Source: Paragordius varius
Lineage: Eukaryota; Nematomorpha
Assembly (NCBI GenBank): GCA_964247055.1
Contig: OZ176051.1
Location: forward strand, 8,556,001-8,620,000
Reading direction: 5' to 3'
Length of the DNA: 64,000 bases
In this document: piece after piece, positions 11,201 to 26,200 of the stretch
Numbering within the stretch: the first letter of the stretch is position 1
How the letters are laid out: every line of letters starts with the position of its first letter
Notes under the pieces: model-generated
The model's input: only the letters and a program-made list of their open reading frames with translations
What the model was told of the DNA's origin: nothing
The model's database searches: none
Program-made: the position numbers and the translations under genes

Positions 11201-14200
11201 TTAGAAACGGATGAAGGGGATAAGAAGAGGAAACTTTAGAAACGGATGAGGGGGATAAGAAGAAGGAACTTTAGAAACAGATGAAAGGGATAAGAAGATG
11301 GAACTTTAGAAACGGATGAAGGGGATAAGAAGAAGGAACTTTAGAAACGGATGAAAGGGATAAGAAGAAGGAACTTTAGAAGCGGATGAAGGGGATAAGA
11401 AGAAGGAACTTTAGAAACGGATGAAAGGGATAAGAAGAAGGAACTTTAGAAACGGATGAATGGGATAAGAAGAAGGAACTTTAGAAACGGACGAAGAGGA
11501 TAAGAAGAGGAAACCTTAGAAACGGACGAAGAGGATAAGAAGAAGGAACTTTAGAAACGGATGAAGGGGATAAGAAGAAGGAACTTTAGAAACGGACGAA
11601 GAGGATAAGAAGAGGAAACTTTAGAAACGGATGAGGGGGATAAGAAGAAGGAACTTTAGAAACAGATGAAAGGGATAAGAAGATGGAACTTTAGAAACGG
11701 ATGAAGGGGATAAGAAGAAGGAACTTTAGAAACGGACGAAGAGGATAAGAAGAAGAAACTTTTGAAACGGACGAAGAGGATAAGAAGAGGAAACTTTAGA
11801 AACGGATGAAGGGGATAAGAAGAAGGAACTTTAGAAACGGATGAAGGGGATAAGAAGAAGGAACTTTAGAAACGGACGAAGAGGATAAGAAGAAGAAACT
11901 TTTGAAACGGACGAAGAGGATAAGAAGAGGAAACTTTAGAAACGGATGAAGGGGATAAGAAGAAGGAACTTTAGAAACGGATGAAAGGGATAAGAAGAAG
12001 GAACTTTAGAAACGGATGAATGGGATAAGAAGAAGGAACTTTAGAAACGGACGAAGGGGATAAGAAGAAGGAACTTTAGAAACGGATGAAGGGGATAAGA
12101 AGAGGAAACTTTAGAAACGGACGAAGAGGATAAGAAGAAGGAACTTTAGAAACGGATGAAGGGGATAAGAAGAAGGAACTTTAGAAACGGACGAAGGGGA
12201 TAAGAAGAAGGAACTTTGGAAACGGACGAAGAGGATAAGAAGAGGAAACTTTAGAAACGGATGAGAGGGATAAGAAGAAGGAACTTTAGAAACAGATGAA
12301 GGGGATAAGAAGAAGGAACTTTAGAAACGGATGAAAGGGATAAGAAGAAGGAACTTTAGAAACGGATGAATGGGATAAGAAGAAGGAACTTTAGAAACGG
12401 ACGAAGGGGATAAGAAGAAGGAACTTTAGAAACGGATGAAGGGGATAAGAAGTAGGAATTTTAGAAACGGATGAAGGGGATAAGAAGAAGGAACTTTAGA
12501 AACGGACAAAGGGGATAAGAAGAACGAACTTTAGAAACGGATGAATGGGATAAGAAGAAGGAACTTTAGAAACGGACGAAGGGGATAAGAAGAAGGAACT
12601 TTAGAAACGGATGAAGGGGATAAGAAGAAGGAACTTTAGTAACGGACGAAGAGGATAAGAAGAGGAAACTTTAGAAACGGATGAAGGGGATAAGAAGAAG
12701 GAACTTTAGAAACGGATGAAAGGGATAAGAAGAAGGAACTTTAGAAACGGATGAATGGGATAAGAAGAAGGAACTTTAGAAACGGACGAAGGGGATAAGA
12801 AGAAGGAACTTTAGAAACGGATGAAGGGGATAAGAAGTAGGAATTTTAGAAACGGACGAAGAGGATGAGAAGAAGGAACTTTAGAAACGGACGAAGGGGA
12901 TAAGAAGAAGGAACTTTGGAAACGAACGAAGGGGATAAGAAGAAGGAACTTTGGAAACGGACGAAGGGGATAAGAAGAAGGAACTTTGGAAACGGACGAA
13001 GAGGATAAGAAGAGGAAACTTTAGAAACGGATGAGAGGGATAAGAAGAAGGAACTTTAGAAACAGATGAAGGGGATAAGAAGAAGGAACTTTAGAAACGG
13101 ATGAAAGGGATAAGAAGAAGGAACTTTAGAAACGGATGAATGGGATAAGAAGAAGGAACTTTAGAAACGGACGAAGGGGATAAGAAGAAGGAACTTTAGA
13201 AACGGATGAAGGGGATAAGAAGTAGGAATTTTAGAAACGGATGAAGGGGATAAGAAGAAGGAACTTTAGAAACGGACAAAGGGGATAAGAAGAACGAACT
13301 TTAGAAACGGATGAATGGGATAAGAAGAAGGAACTTTAGAAACGGACGAAGGGGATAAGAAGAAGGAACTTTAGAAACGGATGAAGGGGATAAGAAGAAG
13401 GAACTTTAGTAACGGACGAAGAGGATAAGAAGAGGAAACTTTAGAAACGGATGAAGGGGATAAGAAGAAGGAACTTTAGAAACGGATGAAAGGGATAAGA
13501 AGAAGGAACTTTAGAAACGGATGAATGGGATAAGAAGAAGGAACTTTAGAAACGGACGAAGGGGATAAGAAGAAGGAACTTTAGAAACGGATGAAGGGGA
13601 TAAGAAGTAGGAATTTTAGAAACGGACGAAGAGGATGAGAAGAAGGAACTTTAGAAACGGACGAAGGGGATAAGAAGAAGGAACTTTGGAAACGAACGAA
13701 GGGGATAAGAAGAAGGAACTTTGGAAACGAACGAAGGGGATAAGAAGAAGGTTTAAAAACACATGAATAGGATAAGAAGAAGGAACTTTAGAAACGGACG
13801 AAGAGGATAAGAAGAGGAAACTTTAGAAACGGATGAGGGGGATAAGAAGAAGGAACTTTAGAAACAGATGAAAGGGATAAGAAGATGGAAATTTAGAAAC
13901 GGATGAAGGGGATAAGAAGAAGTAACTTTAGAAACGGACGAAGGGGATAAGAAGAAGGAACTTTAGAAACGGACGAAGAGGATAAGAAGAGGAAACTTTA
14001 GAAACGGATGAGAGGGATAAGAAGAAGGAACTTTAGAAACAGATGAAGGGGATAAGAAGAAGGAACTTTAGAAACGGATGAAAGGGATAAGAAGAAGGAA
14101 CTTTAGAAACGGATGAATGGGATAAGAAGAAGGAACTTTAGAAACGGACGAAGGGGATAAGAAGAAGGAACTTTAGAAACGGATGAAGGGGATAAGAAGT

Positions 14201-17200
14201 AGGAATTTTAGAAACGGATGAAGGGGATAAGAAGAAGGAACTTTAGAAACGGACAAAGGGGATAAGAAGAACGAACTTTAGAAACGGATGAATGGGATAA
14301 GAAGAAGGAACTTTAGAAACGGACGAAGGGGATAAGAAGAAGGAACTTTAGAAACGGATGAAGGGGATAAGAAGAAGGAACTTTAGTAACGGACGAAGAG
14401 GATAAGAAGAGGAAACTTTAGAAACGGACGAAGGGGATAAGAAGAAGGAACTTTGGAAACGAACGAAGGGGATAAGAAGAAGGAACTTTGGAAACGAACG
14501 AAGGGGATAAGAAGAAGGTTTAGAAACACATGAATAGGATAAGAAGAAGGAACTTTAGAAACGGACGAAGAGGATAAGAAGAGGAAACTTTAGAAACGGA
14601 TGAGAGGGATAAGAAGAAGGAACTTTAGAAACAGATGAAGGGGATAAGAAGAAGGAACTTTAGAAACGGATGAAAGGGATAAGAAGAAGGAACTTTAGAA
14701 ACGGATGAATGGGATAAGAAGAAGGAACTTTAGAAACGGATGAGAGGGATAAGAAGAAGGAACTTTAGAAACAGATGAAGGGGATAAGAAGTAGGAATTT
14801 TAGAAACGGATGAAGGGGATAAGAAGAAGGAACTTTAGAAACGGACAAAGGGGATAAGAAGAACGAACTTTAGAAACGGATGAATGGGATAAGAAGAAGG
14901 AACTTTAGAAACGGATGAAAGGGATAAGAAGAAGGAACTTTAGAAACGGATGAATGGGATAAGAAGAAGGAACTTTAGAAACGGACGAAGGGGATAAGAA
15001 GAAGGAACTTTAGAAACGGATGAAGGGGATAAGAAGAGGAAACTTTAGAAACGGACGAAGAGGATAAGAAGAAGGAACTTTAGAAACGGATGAAGGGGAT
15101 AAGAAGAAGGAACTTTAGAAACGGACGAAGGGGATAAGAAGAAGGAACTTGGAAACGGACGAAGAGGATAAGAAGAAGGAACTTTAGAAACGGACGAAGG
15201 GGATAAGAAGAAGGAACTTTAGAAACGGATGAAGGGGATAAGAAGTAGGAATTTTAGAAACGGACGAAGAGGATGAGAAGAAGGAACTTTAGAAACGGAC
15301 GAAGGGGATAAGAAGAAGGAACTTTGGAAACGAACGAAGGGGATAAGAAGAAGGAACTTTGGAAACGAACGAAGGGGATAAGAAGAAGGTTTAGAAACAC
15401 ATGAATAGGATAAGAAGAAGGAACTTTAGAAACGGACGAAGAGGATAAGAAGAGGAAACTTTAGAAACGGATGAGGGGGATAAGAAGAAGGAACTTTAGA
15501 AACAGATGAAAGGGATAAGAAGATGGAACTTTAGAAACGGATGAAGGGGATAAGAAGAAGTAACTTTAGAAACGGACGAAGAGGATAAGAAGAAGAAACT
15601 TTAGAAACGGACGAAGAGGATAAGAAGAGGAAACTTTAGAAACGGATGAGGGGGATAAGAAGAAGGAACTTTAGAAACAGATGAAAGGGATAAGAAGATG
15701 GAACTTTAGAAACGGATGAAGGGGATAAGAAGAAAGAACTTTAGAAACGGACGAAGAGGATAAGAAGAAGAAACTTTAGAAACGGACGAAGCGGATAAGA
15801 AGAAGGAACTTTAGAAACGGATGAAAAGGATAAGAAGAAGGAACTTTAGAAGCGGATGAAGGGGATAAGAAGAAGGAACTTTAGAAACGGATGAAAGGGA
15901 TAAGAAGAAGGAACTTTAGAAACGGATGAATGGGATAAGAAGAAGGAACTTTAGAAACGGACGAAGAGGATAAGAAGAGGAAACTTTAGAAACGGATGAA
16001 GGGGATAAGAAGAAGGAACTTTAGAAACGGATGAAAGGGATAAGAAGAAGGAACTTTAGAAACGGATGAATGGGATAAGAAGAAGGAACTTTAGAAACGG
16101 ACGAAGAGGATAAGAAGAAGGAACTTTAGAAACGGATGAAGAGGATAAGAAGAAGGAACTTTAGAAACGGATGAAGGGGATAAGAAGAAGGAACTTTAGA
16201 AACGGACGAAGAGGATAAGAAGATGAAACTTTAGAAACGGATCACGGGGATAAGAAAAAGAAACTTTAGAAACGGATGAAGGGTAGGATAAAAAGAAACT
16301 TTAGAAACGGATAAAGAAGATAAGAAGAAGAAACTTTAGAAACGGATGAAGGGGATAAGAAGAAGAAACTTTAGAAACGGACGAAGGGGAGGATAAAAAG
16401 AAACTTTAGAAACGGATGAAGGGGAGGATAAAAAGAAACTTTAGAAACAGACGAAGGGGATAAGAAGAAGAAACTTTAGAAACGGATGAAGGGGATAAGA
16501 AGAAGGAACTTTAGAAACGGACGAAAGGGAGGATAAAAAGGAACTTTAGAAACGGACAAAGGGGATAAGAAGAAGAAACTTTAGAAACGGATGAAGGGGA
16601 TAAGAAGAAGGAACTTTAGAAACGGACGAAGGGTATAAGAAGAAGGAACTTTAGAAACGGATGAATGGGATAAGAAGAAGAAACTTTAGAAACGGATGAA
16701 GGGGATAAGAAGAAGGAACTTTAGAAACGGACGAAGGGGAGGATAAAAAGGAACTTTAGAAACGGACAAAGGGGATAAGAAGAAGGAACTTTAGAAACGG
16801 ATGAAGGGGATAAGAAGTAGGAATTTTAGAAACGGATGAAGGGGATAAGAAGAAGGAACTTTAGAAACGGACGAAGGGGATAAGAAGAACGAACTTTAGA
16901 AACGGATGAATGGGATAAGAAGAAGGAAATTTAGAAACGTATGAAGGGATAAGAAGAAGGAACTTTAGAAACAGATGAAAGGGATAAGAAGAAGGAACTT
17001 TAGAAACGGATGAATGGGATAAGAAGAAGGAACTTTAGAAACGGACGAAGAGGATAAGAAGAAGAAACTTGAGAAACGCAAGGGGATAAGAAGAATGAAC
17101 TTTAGAAACGGATAAAGGGGATAAGAAGAAGGAATTTAGAAACGGATGAAAGGGATAAGAAGAAGGAATTTTAGAAACGGATGAATGGGATAAGAAGAAG

Positions 17201-20200
17201 GAACTTTAGAAACGGACGAAGAGGATAAGAAGAAGAAACTTTAGAAACGGATGAAGGGGATAAGAAGAAGGAACTTTAGAAACGGACGAAGAGGATAAGA
17301 AGAAGAAACTTTAGAAACGGACGAAGGGGATAAGAAGGAGGAAATTTAGAAACGTATGAAGGGATAAGAAGAAGGAACTTTAGAAACAGATGAAAGGGAT
17401 AAGAAGAAGGAACTTTAGAAACGGATGAATGGGATAAGAAGAAGGAACTTTAGAAACGGACGAAGAGGATAAGAAGAAGAAACTTGAGAAACGCAAGGGG
17501 ATAAGGAGAAGGAACTTTAGAAACGGATGAAGGGGATAAGAAGAAGGAACTTTAGAAACGGATGAAAGGGATAAGAAGAAGGAACTTTAGAAACGGATGA
17601 ATGGGATAAGAAGAAGAAACTTTAGAAACGGATGAAGGGGATAAGAAGAAGGAACTTTAGAAACGGACGAAGGGGAGGATAAAAAGGAACTTTAGAAACG
17701 GACAAAGGGGATAAGAAGAAGGAACTTTAGAAACGGATGAAGGGGATAAGAAGTAGGAATTTTAGAAACGGATGAAGGGGATAAGAAGAGGGAACTTTAG
17801 AAACGGACGAAGGGGATAAGAAGAACGAACTTTAGAAACGGATGAATGGGATAAGAAGAAGGAACTTTAGAAACGGATGAAGGGGATAAGAAGAAGGAAC
17901 TTTCGAAACCGACGAAGAGGATAAGAAGAGGAAACTTTAGAAACGGATGAAGGGGATAAGAAGAAGGAACTTTAGAAACGGATGAATGGGATAAGAAGAA
18001 GGAACTTTAGAAACGGACGAAGGGGATAAGAAGAAGGAACTTTAGAAACGGATGAAGGGGATAAGAAGAAGGAACTTTAGAAACGGACGAAGAGGATAAG
18101 AAGAGGAAACTTTAGAAACGGATGAAGGGGATAAGAAGAAGGAACTTTAGAAACGGACTAAGGGGATAAGAAGAAGGAACTTTAGAAACGGACGAAGGGG
18201 ATAAGAAGAACGAACTTTAGAAACGGATGAATGGGATAAGAAGAAGGAACTTTTGAAACGGACGAAGGGGATAAGAAGAAGGAACTTTAGAAACGGATGA
18301 AGGGGATAAGAAGAAGGAACTTTAGAAACGCACGAAGAGGATAAGAAGAAGAAACTTGAGAAACGCAAGGGGATAAGGAGAAGGAACTTTAGAAACGGAT
18401 GAAGGGGATAAGAAGAAGGAACTTTAGAAACGGATGAAAGGGATAAGAAGAAGGAACTTTAGAAACGGATGAATGGGATAAGAAGAAGAAACTTTAGAAA
18501 CGGATGAAGGGGATAAGAAGAAGGAACTTTAGAAACGGACGAAGGGGAGGATAAAAAGGAACTTTAGAAACGGACAAAGGGGATAAGAAGAAGGAACTTT
18601 AGAAACGGATGAAGGGGATAAGAAGTAGGAATTTTAGAAACGGATGAAGGGGATAAGAAGAGGGAACTTTAGAAACGGACGAATGGGATAAGAAGAAGGA
18701 ACTTTAGAAACGGATGAAGGGGATAAGAAGAAGGAACTTTCGAAACCGACGAAGAGGATAAGAAGAGGAAACTTTAGAAACGGATGAAGGGGATAAGAAG
18801 AAGAAACTTTAGAAACGGATGAAGGGGATAAGAAGAAGGAACTTTAGAAACGGACGAAGAGGATAAGAAGAGGAAACTTTATAAACGGATGAAGGGGATA
18901 AGAAGAAGGAACTTTAGAAACGGACGAAGAGGATAAGAAGAGGAAACTTTAGAAACGGATGAAGGGGATAAGAAGAAGGAACTTTAGAAACGGACGAAGG
19001 GGATAAGAAGAAGGAACTTTAGAAACGGATTAAGGGGATAAGAAGTAGGAATTTTAGAAGCGGACGAAGAGGATAAGAAGAAGAAACTTTAGAAACAGAT
19101 GAAAGGGATAAGAAGAGGAAACTTTAGAAACGGACGAAGGGGATAAGAAGAAGGAACTTTAGAAACGGATGAAGGGGATAAGAAGAAGGAACTTTAGAAA
19201 CGGACGAAGAGGATAAGAAGAGGAAACTTTAGAAACGGATGAAGGGGATAAGAAGAAGGAACTTTAGAAACGGACTAAGGGGATAAGAAGAAGGAACTTT
19301 AGAAACAGATGAAAGGGATAAGAAGAGGGAACTTTAGAAACGGATGAAGGGGATAAGAAGAAGGAACTTTCGAAACCGACGAAGAGGATAAGAAGAGGAA
19401 ACTTTAGAAACGGATGAAGGGGATAAGAAGAAGGAACTTTAGAAACGGATGAATGGGATAAGAAGAAGGAACTTTAGAAACGGACGAAGGGGATAAGAAG
19501 AAGGAACCTTAGAAACGGACGAAGAGGATAAGAAGAAGAAACTTTAGAAATGGACGAAGGAGATAAGAAGACGGAACTTTAGAAATGGATGAATGGGATA
19601 ACAAGTAGGAATTATAGAAACGGAGGAAGGGGATAAGAAGAAGGAACTTTAGAAACGGATGAAGGGGATAAGAAGAAGGAACTTTAGAAACGGACGAAGA
19701 GGATAAGAAGAGGAAACTTTAGAAACGGATGAAGGGGATAAGAAGAAGGAACTTTAGAAACAGATGAAAGGGATAAGAAGAAGGAACTTTAGAAACGGAT
19801 GAAGGGGATAAGAAGAAGAAACTTTAGAAACGGAGGAAGGGGATAAGAAGAAGGAACTTTAGAAACGGACGAAGGGCATAAGAAGAACGAACTTTAGAAA
19901 CGGATGAATGGGATAAGAAGAAGGAACTTTAAAACGGACGAAGGGGATAAGAAGAACGAACTTTACAAACGGATGAATGGGATAAGAAGAAGGAACTTTA
20001 GAAACGGACGAAGGGGATAAGAAGAAGGAACTTTAGAAACGGACGAAGGGGATAAGAAGAAGGAACTTTAGAAACGGATGAAGGGGATAAGAAGAAGGTA
20101 CTTTAGAAACCGACGAAGAGGATAAGAAGAAGGAACTTTAGAAACGGATGAAGGGGATAAGAAGAAGGAACTTTAGAAACGGATGAATGGGATAAGAAGA

Positions 20201-23200
20201 AGGAACTTTAGAAACGGACGAAGGGGATAAGAAGAAGGAACTTTAGAAACGCACGAAGAGGATAAGAAGAAGAAACTTTAGAAACGGATGAAGGGGATAA
20301 GAAGAAGGAACTTTAGAAACGGACAAAGAGGATAAGTAGAAGAAACTTTAGAAACGGATGACGGGGATAAGAAAAAGAAACTTTAGAAACGGATGAAGGG
20401 GAGGATAAAAAGAAACTTTAGAAACAGACGAAGGGGATAAGAAGAAGAAACTTTAGAAACGGATGAAGGGGATAAGAAGAAGGAGCTTTAGAAACGGACG
20501 AAGGGGAGGATAAAAAGCAACTTTAGAAACGGACAAAGGGGATAAGAAGAAGAAACTTTAGAAACGGATGAAGGGGATAAGAAGAAGGAACTTTAGAAAC
20601 GGACGAAGGGTATAAGAAGAAAGAACTTTAGAAACAGATGAAGGGGATAAGAAGAAGGAACTTTAGAAACGGACGAAGAGGATAAGAAGAAGAAACTTTA
20701 GAAACGGACGAAGAGGATAAGAAGAGGAAACTTTAGAAACGGATGAAGGGGATAAGAAGAAGGAACTTTAGAAACGGATGAAAGGGATAAGAAGAAGGAA
20801 CTTTAGAAACGGATGAATGGGATAAGAAGAAGGAACTTTAACGGACGAAGGGGATAAGAAGAAGGAACTTTAGAAAGGGATGAATGGGATAAGAAGAAGG
20901 AACTTTAGAAACGGATGAAGGGGATAAGAAGAAGAAACTTTAGAAACGGAGGAAGGGGATAAGAAGAAGGAACTTTAGAAATGGATGAATGGGATAAGAA
21001 GTAGGAATTATAGAAACGGATGAAGGGGATAAGAAGAAGGAACTTTAGAAACGGACGAAGAGGATAAGAAGAGGAAACCTTAGAAACGGACGAAGAGGAT
21101 AAGAAGAAGGTCCTTTAGAAACGGATGAAGGGGATAAGAAGAAGGAACTTTAGAAACGGATGAAGGGGATAAGAAGAAGGAACTTTAGAAACGGACGAAG
21201 AGGATAAGAAGAGGAAACTTTAGAAACGGATGAGGGGGATAAGAAGAAGGAACTTTAGAAACAGATGAAAGGGATAAGAAGATGGAACTTTAGAAACGGA
21301 TGAAGGGGATAAGAAGAAGGAACTTTAGAAACGGACGAAGAGGATAAGAAGAAGAAACTTTTGAAACGGACGAAGAGGATAAGAAGAGGAAACTTTAGAA
21401 ACGGATGAAGGGGATAAGAAGAAGGAACTTTAGAAACGGATGAAAGGGATAAGAAGAAGGAACTTTAGAAACGGATGAATGGGATAAGAAGAAGGAACTT
21501 TAGAAACGGACGAAGGGGATAAGAAGAAGGAACTTTAGAAACGGATGAAGGGGATAAGAAGAGGAAACTTTAGAAACGGACGAAGAGGATAAGAAGAAGG
21601 AACTTTAGAAACGGATGAAGGGGATAAGAAGAAGGAACTTTAGAAACGGACGAAGGGGATAAGAAGAGAGAACTTTGGAAACGGACGAAGAGGATAAGAA
21701 GAGGAAACTTTAGAAACGGATGAGAGGGATAAGAAGAAGGAACTTTAGAAACAGATGAAGGGGATAAGAAGAAGGAACTTTAGAAACGGATGAAAGGGAT
21801 AAGAAGAAGGAACTTTAGAAACGGATGAATGGGATAAGAAGAAGGAACTTTAGAAACGGACGAAGGGGATAAGAAGAAGGAACTTTAGAAACGGATGAAG
21901 GGGATAAGAAGTAGGAATTTTAGAAACGGATGAAGGGGATAAGAAGAAGGAACTTTAGAAACGGACAAAGGGGATAAGAAGAACGAACTTTAGAAACGGA
22001 TGAATGGGATAAGAAGAAGGAACTTTAGAAACGGACGAAGGGGATAAGAAGAAGGAACTTTAGAAACGGATGAAGGGGATAAGAAGAAGGAACTTTAGTA
22101 ACGGACGAAGAGGATAAGAAGAGGAAACTTTAGAAACGGATGAAGGGGATAAGAAGAAGGAACTTTAGAAACGGATGAAAGGGATAAGAAGAAGGAACTT
22201 TAGAAACGGATGAATGGGATAAGAAGAAGGAACTTTAGAAACGGACGAAGGGGATAAGAAGAAGGAACTTTAGAAACGGATGAAGGGGATAAGAAGTAGG
22301 AATTTTAGAAACGGACGAAGAGGATGAGAAGAAGGAACTTTAGAAACGGACGAAGGGGATAAGAAGAAGGAACTTTGGAAACGAACGAAGGGGATAAGAA
22401 GAAGGAACTTTGGAAACGAACGAAGGGGATAAGAAGAAGGTTTAGAAACACATGAATAGGATAAGAAGAAGGAACTTTAGAAACGGACGAAGAGGATAAG
22501 AAGAGGAAACTTTAGAAACGGATGAGGGGGATAAGAAGAAGGAACTTTAGAAACAGATGAAAGGGATAAGAAGATGGAACTTTAGAAACGGATGAAGGGG
22601 ATAAGAAGAAGTAACTTTAGAAACGGACGAAGAGGATAAGAAGAAGAAACTTTAGAAACGGACGAAGAGGATAAGAAGAGGAAACTTTAGAAACGGATGA
22701 GGGGGATAAGAAGAAGGAACTTTAGAAACAGATGAAAGGGATAAGAAGATGGAACTTTAGAAACGGATGAAGGGGATAAGAAGAAAGAACTTTAGAAACG
22801 GACGAAGAGGATAAGAAGAAGAAACTTTAGAAACGGACGAAGCGGATAAGAAGAAGGAACTTTAGAAACGGATGAAAGGGATAAGAAGAAGGAACTTTAG
22901 AAGCGGATGAAGGGGATAAGAAGAAGGAACTTTAGAAACGGATGAATGGGATAAGAAGAAGGAACTTTAGAAACGGACGAAGAGGATAAGAAGAGGAAAC
23001 TTTAGAAACGGATGAAGAGGATAAGAAGAGGAAACTTTAGAAACGGATGAAGGGGATAAGAAGAAGGAACTTTAGAAACGGATGAAAGGGATAAGAAGAA
23101 GGAACTTTAGAAACGGATGAAGGGGATAAGAAGAAGGAACTTTAGAAATGGATGAATGGGATAAGAAGTAGGAATTATAGAAACGGATGAAGGGGATAAG

Positions 23201-26200
23201 AAGAAAGAACTTTAGAAACGGACGAAGAGGATAAGAAGAGGAAACCTTAGAAACGGACGAAGAGGATAAGAAGAAGGAACTTTAGAAACGGATGAAGGGG
23301 ATAAGAAGAAGGAACTTAAGAAACGGACGAAGAGGATAAGAAGAGGAAACTTTAGAAACGGATGAGGGGGATAAGAAGAAGGAACTTTAGAAACAGATGA
23401 AAAGGATAAGAAGATGGAACTTTAGAAACGGATGAAGGGGATAAGAAGAAGGAACTTTAGAAACGGACGAAGAGGATAAGAAGAAGAAACTTTTGAAACG
23501 GACGAAGAGGATAAGAAGAGGAAACTTTAGAAACGGATGAAGGGGATAAGAAGAAGGAACTTGAGAAACGGATGAAAGGGATAAGAAGAAGGAACTTTAG
23601 AAACGGATGAATGGGATAAGAAGAAGGAACTTTAGAAACGGACGAAGGGGATAAGAAGAAGGAACTTTAGAAACGGATGAAGGGGATAAGAAGAGGAAAC
23701 ATTAGAAACGGACGAAGAGGATAAGAAGAAGGAACTTTAGAAACGGATGAAGGGGATAAGAAGAAGGAACTTTAGAAACGGACGAAGGGGATAAGAAGAA
23801 GGAACTTTGGAAACGGACGAAGAGGATAAGAAGAGGAAACTTTAGAAACGGATGAGAGGGATAAGAAGAAGGAACTTTAGAAACAGATGAAGGGGATAAG
23901 AAGAAGGAACTTTAGAAACGGATGAAAGGGATAAGAAGAAGGAACTTTAGAAACGGATGAATGGGATAAGAAGAAGGAACTTTAGAAACGGACGAAGGGG
24001 ATAAGAAGAAGGAACTTTAGAAACGGATGAAGGGGATAAGAAATAGGAATTTTAGAAACGGATGAAGGGGATAAGAAGAAGGAACTTTAGAAACGGACAA
24101 AGAGGATAAGTAGAAGAAACTTTAGAAACGGATGACGGGGATAAGAAAAAGAAACTTTAGAAACGGATGAAGGGGAGGATAAAAAGAAACTTTAGAAACA
24201 GACGAAGGGGATAAGAAGAAGGAACTTTAGTAACGGACGAAGAGGATAAGAAGAAGGAACTTTGGAAACGGATGAAGGGGATAAGAAGAAGGAACTTTAG
24301 AAACGGATGAAAGGGATAAGAAGAAGGAACTTTAGAAACGGATGAATGGGATAAGAAGAAGGAACTTTAGAAACGGACGAAGGGGATAAGAAGAAGGAAC
24401 TTTAGAAACGGATGAAGGGGATAAGAAGTAGGAATTTTAGAAACGGACGAAGAGGATGAGAAGAAGGAACTTTAGAAACGGACGAAGGGGATAAGAAGAA
24501 GGAACTTTGGAAACGAACGAAGGGGATAAGAAGAAGGAACTTTGGAAACGAACGAAGGGGATAAGAAGAAGGTTTAGAAACACATGAATAGGATAAGAAG
24601 AAGGAACTTTAGAAACGGACGAAGAGGATAAGAAGAGGAAACTTTAGAAACGGATGAGGGGGATAAGAAGAAGGAACTTTAGAAACAGATGAAAGGGATA
24701 AGAAGATGGAACTTTAGAAACGGATGAAGGGGATAAGAAGAAGTAACTTTAGAAACGGACGAAGAGGATAAGAAGAAGAAACTTTAGAAACGGACGAAGA
24801 GGATAAGAAGAGGAAACTTTAGAAACGGATGAGGGGGATAAGAAGAAGGAACTTTAGAAACAGATGAAAGGGATAAGAAGATGGAACTTTAGAAACGGAT
24901 GAAGGGGATAAGAAGAAAGAACTTTAGAAACGGACGAAGAGGATAAGAAGAAGAAACTTTAGAAACGGACGAAGCGGATAAGAAGAAGGAACTTTAGAAA
25001 CGGATGAAAGGGATAAGAAGAAGGAACTTTAGAAGCGGATGAAGGGGATAAGAAGAAGGAACTTTAGAAACGGATGAAAGGGATAAGAAGAAGGAACTTT
25101 AGAAACGGATGAATGGGATAAGAAGAAGGAACTTTAGAAACGGACGAAGAGGATAAGAAGAGGAAACTTTAGAAACGGATGAAGGGGATAAGAAGAAGGA
25201 ACTTTAGAAACGGATGAAAGGGATAAGAAGAAGGAACTTTAGAAACGGATGAAGGGGATAAGAAGAAGGAACTTTAGAAACGGATGAAAGGGATAAGAAG
25301 AAGGAACTTTAGAAACGGATGAATGGGATAAGAAGAAGGAACTTTAGAAACGGATGAAAGGGATAAGAAGAAGGAACTTTAGAAGCGGATGAAGGGGATA
25401 AGAAGAAGGAACTTTAGAAACGGATGAAAGGGATAAGAAGAAGGAACTTTAGAAACGGATGAATGGGATAAGAAGAAGGAACTTTAGAAACGGACGAAGA
25501 GGATAAGAAGAGGAAACTTTAGAAACGGATGAAGGGGATAAGAAGAAGGAACTTTAGAAACGGATGAAAGGGATAAGAAGAAGGAACTTTAGAAACGGAT
25601 GAAGGGGATAAGAAGAAGGAACTTTAGAAACGGATGAAAGGGATAAGAAGAAGGAACTTTAGAAACGGATGAATGGGATAAGAAGAAGGAACTTTAGAAA
25701 CGGACGAAGAGGATAAGAAGAAGGAACTTTAGAAACGGATGAAGAGGATAAGAAGAAGGAACTTTAGAAACGGATGAAGGGGATAAGAAGAAGGAACTTT
25801 AGAAACGGACGAAGAGGATAAGAAGATGAAACTTTAGAAACGGATCACGGGGATAAGAAAAAGAAACTTTAGAAACGGACGAAAGGGATAAGAAGAAGAA
25901 ACTTTAGAAACGGACGAAGGGGAGGATAAAAAGAAACTTTAGAAACGGATGAAGGGGATAAGTAGAAGAAACTTTAGAAACGGATGAGGGGGATAATAAG
26001 AAGGAATTTTAGAAACGGACGAAGGGGAGGATAAAAAGGAACTTTAGAAACGGACAAAGGGGATAAGAAGAAGAAACTTTAGAAACGGATGAAGGGGTTA
26101 AGAAGAAGGAACTTTAGAAACGGACGAAGGGGATGAGAAGAAAGAACTTTAGAAACAGATGAAGGGGATAAGAAGAAGAAACTTTAGAAACGGATGAAGG

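Noticed and set aside
18147-18368. Minus-strand open frame of 73 codons within the satellite
   Set aside because: A 35-bp period rotates through all three frames, and the frame exists only because local copies lack stops. There is no start context or conservation, so it is satellite noise.
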